DNA from: Schistosoma mansoni | Taxonomy: Eukaryota > Platyhelminthes > Trematoda > Strigeidida > Schistosomatidae | Direction: 5' to 3' | Assembly: GCF_000237925.1 (NCBI RefSeq) | Contig: NC_031502.1 | Coordinates: 16,046,434-16,110,433 of the forward strand | Length of the DNA: 64,000 nt | In this document: positions 54,641 through 64,000 of the stretch, piece after piece | How positions within the stretch are numbered: position 1 is the first letter of the stretch | How the letters are laid out: each line of letters begins with the position of its first letter | Notes under the pieces: model-generated | The model's input: the letters and a program-made list of their open reading frames with translations, nothing else | The model's database searches: none | What the model was told of the DNA's origin: nothing | Position numbers and translations under genes: made by a program

Positions 54641-54990
54641 ATAATTTTAGACTTTTGCAAGGTGAGAACTTCGAATAAAAACGCAAGTAACTCAGGAAGG
54701 AACAAAGAACACACTACTAGGATGCCGCCGCAGACCAGTCATCAGGCTACAGGTAAACCATTGGTTTGGAATCAGGGTTTTCCAACTCCTCTAGATGGAT
54801 CCTTTGTGTTCACCAACCCGGTTAAAGCACCTGATGTTCGCTCTTTTAATTTTGTAAATAACACCCCCTCCACGAGAAGGCAGTGAGTAGAACTTCCTTG
54901 GAAGTGGCTGTATGCGTGTGGCCATGTGAGAACATTTAGAGAGGACTCTCCCCATCCTCGGCCGTATCACGGCAAGTGACTATCCGGTTT

Positions 54991-56479
54991 ATACATTCAA
55001 CCAGAATAACACTTTGTAATTAATAATCACTGACGAGAGAAATCAGCTTATAGTTGCATATAAGCTTCCTCCTTTTTAGGATTAAATACTAAAGCAAATC
55101 AAAAGAACAAGAAATATTCGAATATTGAGATATTTTTCTGTAAAATTCGGCAAACATATACAAGAAGATAAATTATGATACGAACATATGGAAATCATTA
55201 ACAAATTAAGTGATAATAGAAGCAAGAAATTTATCACAGGTATTGATGCATAGCTGTTATATACCATGTTCCCTAATTAGTTTTTCGAAGGACAAATAAA
55301 ACTTTGTGTAAGAGTAGGTCAGTATCAATCTGAAGATTTAGAAAAGTTGAAAATCAAAGTATTTAATTTGCAAAAGTAAGAGTTACATCATAACCTAGCT
55401 AATATTTCTTGGTAGCTAGTGATATTTAGTCAAGTCTATATTTCTTTTAAATCAGTCAACAAGCTTCCGATTAAAAAACATTTGCCACCTTTATTAAGAT
55501 GCAGAATACACTACTTAGCAAACAGTTAATTATTTTGTACAAAATAGGTTAGCTCGGAGATTATTATTCCTTGAACCAAGATCAGTTAGAGTTATTAGAA
55601 ACTAAGGAGCACTAGTTAGCTGTTTTTTCCGAGTAAGAGACGCCTCTACAGTACGCACCCAAAAATCCAACTTCCAAGCATTTAGGTGAACAAATAGTTT
55701 TGACATCATTAAAGAACCCTTCTCTTACATATTTGTTTATTTGATATAATACAGCAAAAAAGCTTGAAGTTGTGGTCAATAGTTAAGATACACTGTTTAT
55801 CCACGGAACGCCTTGAGCTAACCTCTGAATCACATCAACTACGCTCAGAAGCAGGTATTTCTTGTAATTTGATTTACAAACCATGTTACATTCACCATAT
55901 AGTTGGCCAAGTGATGTTTTTATCAACTCTAGGGATTAGGTATAGTCAATTTTCCCTTGATACATAGTAAAAAACTCTTTTACAAAGTTTTCAGTTTCGC
56001 GTCAAAATTTAAGATGCACTGTCGTTGCTCAGGTCCGCCAGTAAGATAATACTTTTAACTGGAAAACTCATTATCGGTGCGAAATTTTTGGCTTCTTCGT
56101 AAGGTATCATTAACAAAGTTCTCAGAAATCTATATTATCTATAATTTAGGTTCGCGACTCGTTGATTCAAGAGTTGAAGGGAAACGGGATTTATAACTTT
56201 AGTAACAAGCCTAAATTTGTAGTATTTCAGTTTTTGTTAAAATACGTGTTATTAGATTTTGGTCTCGACACTTGTCTCCACATTTCGGACAGCTCTTTTG
56301 AACTATTATTAAAAACCGTTAAAGACTAACATGTTATTCTAAAGATGCTAACATCTAAAATTGATCCCAAACAGTGACAAGGTTTTGATGGACAAATGCC
56401 AAATAGCTCATTGTGTGTGAGATGCGATTTCGAACACAATAGAAGTGGAAAAAGTATAAAGCTAATGTAATATAGTTAC
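54991..56479. other. Unassigned sequence between the Gypsy remnant and the Vps8-like gene
   Basis: AT-rich. No exon, repeat or RNA was recognised. It should contain the 3' untranslated region of the minus-strand Vps8-like gene near 56400-56479. Confidence 0.35.
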
Positions 56480-59400
56480 CTAAAACAGAATGTTCTCAAT
56501 TTTTGCAGACGACTGGATAGGATTGTCTATCTTGATTTCATCCCAGTGTGATTTGACCGTATCATCATGCAAACAATTAGTCTTAACTGCAGGATAGCTT
56601 GTAGGTCGGCATATTGAACATGACCAAAAATGAACCACAGATGCAGGTGTATCGGTTTTACACTGCAGTTCCCTCAGACATCTTTCATGGAATGCATGAT
56701 GGCAACTGAAGAATAAAACGAATAGGATAAAATACCGAAATTAAGATTCTGTTAAATAATTAAGTCATGAAAAAATGAAAAAGTAGCTGATTGGATAGCT
56801 ATTACTAAAGTACTGGACAGCTAAATCAATGGTTTAACTCTGCCAAGACATCTCTAGGGTTACCACTAGTCCCAAGCCCGTATGAATGAAAGGGTCAGGC
56901 GTGAAGTTAGCAGCGTACATTAACCAAAAAACGCTAACTACATTAGACGAATTATTTAATTTCAACTACTGAATGAAAATAGAAGGATCTAAATATAAAA
57001 AGTCATGATGCCTCATGGCATAGCCGAAATTCTTCGAAAGTCACAAGATCTACGAGCATCCTGATAACCAGAACAACAAACGATGGTATACATATTGTCT
57101 GAGAAATGTAGGAGAACGAAAGGCCCATTCAAATAACTGAAGAAATGAAAAGATACAACTTGGCGGTCTCCATAATAAGTGAAACCCGTTGAACTCAAAG
57201 CTGAACAGAAAAGAATAACTTCGGGAGAGATACTGTTATACTCTAGTCACAAAGAAGAAAATGACTCGCACACAAAAGAACTTGCACTGATGGTCTGCGA
57301 AGAAGCGCGAAAATCGCTTATAGGACGGGAATCTCATAGATTATCAAAGCATCCTGCAAAACGAAGAAGAGGTTACAACGAATGTTATCCAGTGTTATGC
57401 GCTCACCAAAGATGACAACCAAAATAACAAAGATGGGGCAGCAGTTCATCCTAGAGAAGTGCCCAGGATAGCATCTGATCATCCTGATGGGAGACTCAAA
57501 CGCCAAAGTCGGAATGGACAACACCGGGTATGAAGATATCGTGGAATAACATGGACTGTGAGAAAGGAACGAGAATGGTGAGGGATATGTAAATCTATGT
57601 GCTTTCAACAACATGATTATAAGTGGCACCATTTACCCCTACACATGCATACACAAGGCAACATAGGTTTCACTAGACCACATTACAGAGAATCAGGTCG
57701 AAAATATTTGGATCAATAAAAACTCGGAAAATCCATGGAAGATGTGAGAACCAGGAAAAGAACCGACATAGCTTTAGATCACCTGATTGTGACTGCCGAG
57801 GTAAAACTGAAGCTAAAGAAGCACTGGACAACTGGGGAAACAGCATTACAATGGTTCAATACAACCTTCCTTCGACATACTGACAAACTACTCAACGAAT
57901 TCAAGATAGCTTTCAACAGTAGGTTCTAAGCCTTACATAATCTACTGAGAGAAGATGAAACCACTATGGAGAACAACTGGAAACGGATCAAAGAAGCACT
58001 AACTTCAAAGTGTCAGGAGGTTCTGGGCTGCAACAAGCTGTTCACTCTCACCTTTCATCCTTCTTCTGGAAGTTAACTGGATTACTAAGATCTCTACATT
58101 TCAGGGGAATCACGAAATACAGCGGACATCTTGGATGCAGTTGAACGATTTTGACTTTACAGACAAGCTAGCTCTTCTATCCTACATACAGCAACAAATG
58201 CAGGTGAAGACAGCCAATAGAGCTGCATCAGGCCTCAATATACACAAGGGAAAAATAAGACCCTGAAATTCAACACAGCACCAACCATACCACACTTGAT
58301 GCGGAATTTCCGGAAGAGGTGGAAATGTCTACGTATCTAGGTAGTGATCTTGGTAACAAGGATGGTCTGATGCAGATGTGAAGGCACGAGCTGGCAAGAC
58401 AAAGGGAACACTCCTAGAAGTAAAAATCTGGGACTCAAAACAACTGTCCACTAATACCAAAGTCAGAATTTTCAATACTGTCGTTAAAAGTTTTATTGAA
58501 AGGCGGAGGACTACCACCACCTCCATAAAAAATACATATATTCATAGACAGGTGTGTGCGAAAACTACTCATGACCCATTGGACGGATACTATCTGCAAC
58601 GAATTGCCATGCCAGAGAACGAACCAGCTGAAAGTTGAGAGGAAAATTAAGATAAAACACTGAAAATATATATGACAAAATATGCGGAAAGTGTCAAACT
58701 GGATTACTACAAGACAAGAGTCAACTGGGAATACTTTTACATGTAACGGCTCTATAACCGAAGTGTGCCAACCCAGTCAAATCGGAAGTGAGGATGTTCG
58801 AAGTTTTATTTGAAAGGTTATCGATATTTCAAGTAGCGTTTGATATAAGCTGGCTAACGGCATGATTTGTAAATGGGTTTGATATCAAGGTAACACCAAT
58901 ACATGTAATCAAGATGATAGACATTACTGTTACAGTCAGTCAGTCAGCTACAACGTAGGACCAGGCACATATATGCATCGGTCCAAGTTGCCATACTTCG
59001 TTAGGACAACAAGATCAACACCGGATTCATAGAAATAGTTAATTTAGTGGTGGCAGTATATAAAAGGGTTAGATATAAGGATATAGTACAGAAAGGAAGA
59101 ACGTTATGAAGCAATTTTAATCTCAAGGTTTAAGGGAAGATAAAGAGTGTATACACCTACGCCATTGTGATCGATTCTGAGCCATGTCACCTAGAGTCTC
59201 CAACCATTGGTTATGATAGTCACGTGGACCCCAACCAGGTAGTCTGGATCTGCCAACATGGCTCAGACTAGAAGTTAGTGACTTCAAGCACTGATGCCAT
59301 GTTTTGATTGGCCGCCCCTAACTCTCTTCCAACCATCCCCAATACTAGTCAGCATAGAGCGTCGTGGTAATCGGTGTTCAGGCATACGTAACACGTGGCA

Positions 59401-61790
59401 CAACCATCTCAGTCGATGAAGATTCATCACCTCATCAACTGATTTACCATCATTCCCTAATACCCTGTGTCTAACCTCGCTATTACTTACCCGGTTATCC
59501 CAGCAGATGCGAGCAATATTTCCAAGGCATCTGTGGTCAAAATACTGGTAACCTACGAGTATCTTCTACTCTTAATGGCCATGTTTCACAGCCGTAGAGT
59601 AGAACAGAGCGAACTGCTGCGCAGTATACTCGTCCCTTAATTGATAGACGGATATCTCGTCTTCGCCATAGGTGACGTAAGTTGGCAAAAGCCAAACGAG
59701 CTTTTTGAATCCGTGCTGAGATTTCGTCAGACACCAACCCATTAAGGCTGATCAGACTTCCAAGGTAAGTGAAGTTGTCCAAGCGTTCGACTACTTCACT
59801 CCCTATCCTTAGTTCAGGTGTTGACGCAGGCCAGTCCTGGAGCAACAATTTACATTTGGATGGTGAGAAACGCATCCCAAACATCCTGGCATTATTACTG
59901 AGTTCCAACAGAAGACTCTGCATTTTGTCAGCGTCTTCACCAAACAGGACTATGTCATCTGCATATTCTAAGTCGCTTAGTGGAGCCCCTGGTAGGAGAT
60001 CAATTCCTGAAAATTCAGTCGACGATAGTGTTATTTCCAGCAACAGGTCTATCATGAAGTTAAACAAAAAGGGGGATAGTGGACAGCCTTGACGGACACC
60101 ACTTGAGGTTGTAAAATCATATGACAGTTCGCCATAAGCTCTCACTCGACTGGTAGTGTTCAAGTAAAGAGCCTTCACAAGGTTTATGTACTTCTCAGGT
60201 ACACCTTTCAATGACAGACACTGCCACAGAACCTCTCGGTCTACAGAGTCAAATGCTGCTTTCAAGTCAAGAAAAACTATCATTGTCGGACGCCGATAAG
60301 CGTGTCTGTGCTCTAAAACTTGACGAATGGTGAATATGTGGTCGATACAGCCACGACCAGGTCTGAAGCCAGCCTGATTTTCTCGTATTTGCAGTTCACG
60401 AGTCTTAGTTAGGCGCCTGATAATTATTGAGGCTAGTATTTTAGATGCTATGTTAGTCAGACTAATCCCTCTATGGTTATCGCAGGATGATTTTGACCCC
60501 TTTTTATATATTAGGACAATCAGTGACTGTGACCAGTCGGATGGGATTACGTCCGTTTCCCAGATTTTAGCCAGAATATTAGTCAACCTAATCGCTAAAA
60601 TTGGACTACCATATTTAAAGACCTCTGGAGCCAATCCATCAGGACCAGCTGCTCTTCGTCGTTTCAGATTACTTATAGCCTTTTGAACTTCAAGTAGGGT
60701 CGGGGGGCCTACTTCAATGTTCAATTCAGGTTTTCTGGGAATAGTGGGTAGTTGTGCTGTAGCTGAAGGCCAGCTAAACTGCTCCTTAAAGTGTTCCGCC
60801 CATCGTTCTAAACGTTTGGGTTGAGAGCAGATAAGGGTTCCGTCTTTTTCCGAGATTGTCTCACTTACACTTGACTTCTTAATTCCGGTTTCTTTTATTA
60901 GTCTGAATAGTTGCCTGGTGTTGCCTACAGCCGCTGCCTTTTCCATCTCTTTTGCTTTCGTTGCCCACCACTGCTCACGATCGTTCCTTAGACTCTTAGT
61001 TAACCTAGATCTAATTTGTTTACGCTCTTCGTCATGTTCAGAGCCTGATGGGATGAGTTTACGCGAATCCATCATTAGAGGAAATCCACTGGTTTTTTGG
61101 AGCCCTATGGTTTAAATGACTAAAAGATGTTACTGCTGTTTCCACAGCTGTTCGTATGTCTTTCCAAGCAGCATCTGGGTCAGTCTTGTTTACAGAACTG
61201 CCTAGATGTGAACTCAGTTGTTTCTGGAATTCGCATTTGGCTTTCTCGTCCTCCAGTTCAATCCTAATGGGTCTTCTTAGTGTACTTTTCCTGCGTCCAT
61301 TGAGGCCCAGACAAATTACTGTTACAAGCGCCAACCGATCACTATAAATTAAAGAAAGCTATAGTGAAGTGCGTTGATTTGATTGTTTATTTACCTGTTA
61401 ACAGACAGCACAAAACTTGTATCATGAAAAGTGAATGTATGTATTCTCAATGTATACGGCAAAAGACGGAACATCAACTTACTGAAATACTATTACACGT
61501 TTAGCACTCATAGCTTTGTCATCATTCCTCACCATACGTTTTGCTTCCCAATCTCGTCTAGTCAGTAAATTGTTTATTCGAAGGTCTAATTCACAGATAG
61601 AGCAAATAAGGCTTCGATTACTAAAACCACAATTGTACTCCTTCAATGTTCGGAGTTGTTTGACAGTTAACTCTTTTCCCGCTAATTGTTTGTTAAGTAT
61701 CATCTGATTTGCCTCAAACTGACAAGCTGATATTAACTTCTTCACCAATAAATTAATTTTGGAGTTCACTGTAACTTCTGTCCCATTTAT
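56480..61790 (-). CDS. Vps8-like RING-H2 protein, last two exons (partial)
   Basis: Minus-strand exons 61483-61790 (acceptor TTTTAAG, phase 0; donor TTTCA|GTAAGT, phase 2) and 56480-56705 (acceptor TTCTTCAG, stop TAG at 56480-56482) join in frame, the split codon becoming His. The product ends in a RING-H2 finger: CSIC, a spacer of about 35 residues, then VIVFHCHHAFHERCL (C-x-H-x2-H-x2-C), then WSCSIC. A short tail ends KIENILF. The VIVF strand before the third Cys and the C-L-x4-C...W-S/T-C-x2-C spacing resemble the C terminus of Vps8, a CORVET tethering subunit on early endosomes. Vps41 of HOPS is the main alternative, but its last loop is shorter. The spacer between zinc ligands 2 and 3 is longer than I expect. 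Upstream exons lie beyond 61830. The 4.8-kb intron is full of RTE sequence. Confidence 0.6.
57000..58720 (+). mobile_element. RTE-type element (SR2-like), internally deleted copy 3
   Basis: Same internal-deletion junction as the copies at 27540 and 41430, and almost identical from 57190 to 58715. It additionally retains about 180 bp of 5' endonuclease sequence (57000-57180), absent from the other deleted copies but comparable to 36314-36500. Differences include TTCTAAGCC at 57923, shared with the long copy at 37185. It lies inside the intron of the Vps8-like gene, antisense to it. Confidence 0.8.
58745..58870 (+). repeat. Unclassified interspersed repeat X, partial copy 4
   Basis: Carries the first half of repeat X (AACCGAAGTGTGCCAACCC onward), following directly on the RTE copy. 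In blocks 1 and 2 the same two modules are about 0.8 kb apart. Confidence 0.6.
58925..61350 (-). mobile_element. RTE family-B element, 5'-truncated in the endonuclease
   Basis: The minus strand runs from the last endonuclease motif (SDRLALV, where SDHALV is expected, near 61340) through linker, RT and C-terminal region. A 3' untranslated region ends in a short CAGT-repeat tract near 58936-58950. Truncation at the 5' side fits incomplete reverse transcription. It shares an intron with the deleted RTE copy. Confidence 0.78.
59537..61075 (-). pseudogene. RTE family-B reverse transcriptase, long open frame
   Basis: A 512-codon frame covers linker and complete RT: RRRAAGPDGLAPEVFK, SLIVLIYKKGS, QAGFRPGRGCIDHI, FLDLKAAFDSVDREVLW, GVRQGCPLSPFLFN, the catalytic EYADDIVLF (YADD at 59954-59965) and TYLGSLIS. 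It is the only RT in the window with an intact catalytic core in one uninterrupted frame. The frame ends at 59537, after which C-terminal homology continues in another frame (GHRCLGN-like), so it is frameshifted. The missing endonuclease prevents autonomous movement. Confidence 0.85.
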
Positions 61791-62159
61791 CTTAAAATAC
61801 GGGATAAAATACGTAAATGAAACAGACATTTCACATGTGTTTTTTAGGAATGGTCGTTTACTACTGATTATTAGAACAGTCCGTGAAATGTGGACAGAAG
61901 AAATTAGGTAAAAGAACGTAACATTTAATAGAACCTTTTGTTCTAAGCTTCAAGTAAAAATATGAACCAAAAAACGTGTAATATATATGTCTTCTAGATT
62001 GTTCAACTAGAGCTCACGATCAGTATGAACAAGAAGTAACGCTTTCGAAAAACCCTACATATATGAGAGCAATTCTCATTTTCGATTATTATTATTATTA
62101 CTACCAAATTTTGTATTCAGAGGTATCCATCTTAGAGAGTACAAGCTAGCGTTCCATGT

Positions 62160-64000
62160 ATTCGAATCGTTCGCCCTAGCGGACATATGTCCGTTCTGAT
62201 GCTCCTCTTCACTTGTTTGTTTGCCTCATCGAATACCGCTTGTGCCTTGACTTTTTCTGCTATTGATCAGCTGACATTGAATGCTGCCTTCTTGTACATC
62301 CTTTCTCCTATCCGATATACAGTGCCGACAGNNNNNNNNNNNNNNNNNNNNNNNNNNNNNNNNNNNNNNNNNNNNNNNNNNNNNNNNNNNNNNNNNNNNN
62401 NNNNNNNNNNNNNNNNNNNNNNNNNNNNNNNNNNNNNNNNNNNNNNNNNNNNNNNNNNNNNNNNNNNNNNNNNNNNNNNNNNNNNNNNNNNNNNNNNNNN
62501 NNNNNNNNNNNNNNNNNNNNNNNNNNNNNNNTACACTCCTAATAACTCTCTTATCTCCACGACTAACCCTTCCCACGTCCTTTTATCACCTCGCACCGCT
62601 AGGGCAAACGATTCGAGTACGTGGAACGCCATTCTTGACCTCCTGAAACTACGCCCTAAACTAAATGTAGTAACTTTTAACGTCCAAACATTGTGCCAAA
62701 TAGGACAACAGGCCTCCTTAGCTAGGACTTTCGAATCTCGCACCACCGATGTGTGCTGCATCTCCGAAACGTGCATACAAGATCCGAGTAGCGTCATTCA
62801 TTTGACCTTACCTTATCAAAATAAAGAACCATCTCGATACACGCTTCGTGCATCTGGAAGCCCTGATGCTGCTTCCCGTGGCATCGCTGGAGTAGGTAAG
62901 GCATTGAGTCCTAGGGCAGAACTAGCTGTTTTAGACTGGATCCCAGTAGACAGTCGTCTATGCGCTGTCCGACTAAATGGATCAGTAAGGACTCGGAAAA
63001 ATAGGAACACTCGTCGTTGTCTCTGCTAACTCTCCCACTGACTGCAGCTCAGATTATATAGAAGATGAGTTTCACAGGAAACTTTCCGACCTCCGAAAAG
63101 CTAGGCGTTCTAATGTAGTAATAATGACTGGTGACTTTAACGCTCAAGTAGGTAGACTAAGCGAAAGGCACCTGGGTGGATCTTATGGTGTCGTGGCTAA
63201 AAGAACAGATAGTTGCGACCGTCTGTTGCAGCTACGCTCAGATAACCGCCTATTTCTTGCAAATACTAACTTTAAGCATAAGGAAAAATATCTTTTGACA
63301 TGGCGACGTTGGACCCAACTAGATTGCATCGCTAACAGCAATCAATGGAGGGGCTCAATAGAAGACTGTCGCTCATTCTGGAACACATATTTAGATTAAG
63401 ATCATGCTCTAGTGCGAGCACGTATCTGTCTGCGTCTTACTGGACGTAGGAAAAACACTGCAAGGAAACCTCTTAGGGTCCTACTTAATCATAACCAAGC
63501 TAAGAATATATTTCAGGAACAACTAGAAAAATAGTTAGGCAGCCATGTAGGTTGTGCCCATCCCGAGGCAGCGTGGAATGACATCCGAGAAGCTGTGGAA
63601 ACAGCAGTGATATCTGCTAGTACGGTAAACCATAAGGTTAGGGAGAAACACTGGATCTCAGCAGCATCTACCGCACTGATATATGCTCGAAAACTCAACC
63701 CATCTGGCTCTGAACATAACGAAGAGCGGAGTCAGCTTAAGCACAGGCTAATAAGAAGCCTACACAATGATCGCGAACAGTGGTGGGTAGCGAAAGCAAG
63801 AGAGATGGAAAAGGCAGCGGCAATAGGTAACAGCAGACAACTGTTCAGACTTGTTAAAGAAACCGGTATTGGGAACCCAGCTTTTAGCGAAACTATTTTG
63901 GAAAAGGATGGACATATCATTCATTCTCAATCCAAGAGATTGTATCGATGGGCAGAACACTTTAGGGATCAGTACGACTGGCCTTCAGACATATTCCGGT
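62160..64000 (+). mobile_element. RTE family-B element, 5' half, runs off the window
   Basis: The plus strand shows a probable 5' region (62160-62331), a gap, endonuclease (62532-63430) and linker (to 64000, NPSGSEHNEERSQL matching IPSGSEHDEERKQI at 61030). Endonuclease motifs are NVVTFNVQTL, ISET, SAYSPTD, GDFNAQVG and DHALVRAR. A frameshift occurs near 62990, and TAA at 63397-63399 replaces the Ser of the SDHAL motif. A further TAG lies at 63533-63535. RT should follow to the right. Confidence 0.8.
62332..62531. other. Assembly gap, 200 N
   Basis: Falls within the 5' region of the RTE family-B element, before the first endonuclease motif. Confidence 0.99.

Larger units (their letters stand above)
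50945..54990 (+). mobile_element. Ty3/Gypsy-type LTR retrotransposon remnant
   Basis: Plus-strand order is gag, protease, reverse transcriptase, RNase H, integrase and C-terminal region, all frameshifted, with an RTE fragment nested at 52098-52325. The order of RT and RNase H before integrase is that of Ty3/Gypsy. No pair of LTRs could be delimited; the 3' end probably lies shortly after CACGAGAAGGCAGT (about 54885). Confidence 0.75.

Overview
This window looks like nuclear DNA of a blood fluke (Schistosoma or a close trematode relative). The evidence is AT-rich sequence, spliced genes with very short introns near the 5' end, tRNA-headed short repeats carrying schistosome-type hammerhead ribozymes, and many broken CR1-like and RTE-like non-LTR retrotransposons. 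It is eukaryotic, so there are no operons, Shine-Dalgarno sites or CRISPR arrays. Four runs of exactly 200 N (6841-7040, 22069-22268, 40898-41097, 62332-62531) are scaffold gaps of arbitrary size.

Host genes. (1) A paired-class homeobox gene of the Rax/Rx type lies on the plus strand in three exons (1307-1547, about 5298-5845, 8230-8607). Exon 1 carries an octapeptide-like motif, and an intron splits the homeodomain at codons 46/47. (2) A METTL18-type protein-histidine methyltransferase lies on the plus strand (about 45383-49030) in five confident exons plus one tentative start exon, with one 33-nt intron. (3) The last two exons of a minus-strand gene encode a C-terminal RING-H2 finger that best resembles the CORVET subunit Vps8 (61483-61790 and 56480-56705). 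Its rest lies beyond the window. METTL18 and this gene converge. A weak two-exon candidate of unknown family sits at 32509-32906.

Mobile DNA, left to right. 4-8.2 kb: intronic SINE and RTE fragments and a fold-back element. 11.5-13.1 kb: hammerhead SINE pieces. 14.8-19.4 kb: a minus-strand CR1-like element with a chimeric reading frame and a nested hammerhead SINE flanked by a 14-bp target duplication. 19.8-21.3 kb: an internally deleted CR1. 21.7-22.04 kb: an LTR with an adjoining polypurine tract. 22.27-31.41 kb: a block repeated at 39.39-45.30 kb, holding a CR1 copy and an internally deleted RTE copy. 34.3-39.1 kb: two RTE families. 50.9-54.9 kb: a decayed Ty3/Gypsy element. 57-64 kb: three RTE pieces, most of them inside the intron of the Vps8-like gene.

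The most unusual signals are the hammerhead SINEs (including a second family with a shifted core), the CR1 frame in which ORF1-type sequence interrupts the endonuclease, the RTE derivatives sharing one deletion junction, and the long repeated block whose second copy has a 200-N gap where the first has 3.5 kb of CR1. The last may be partly an assembly effect. All family names come from reading the sequence; no search was run.
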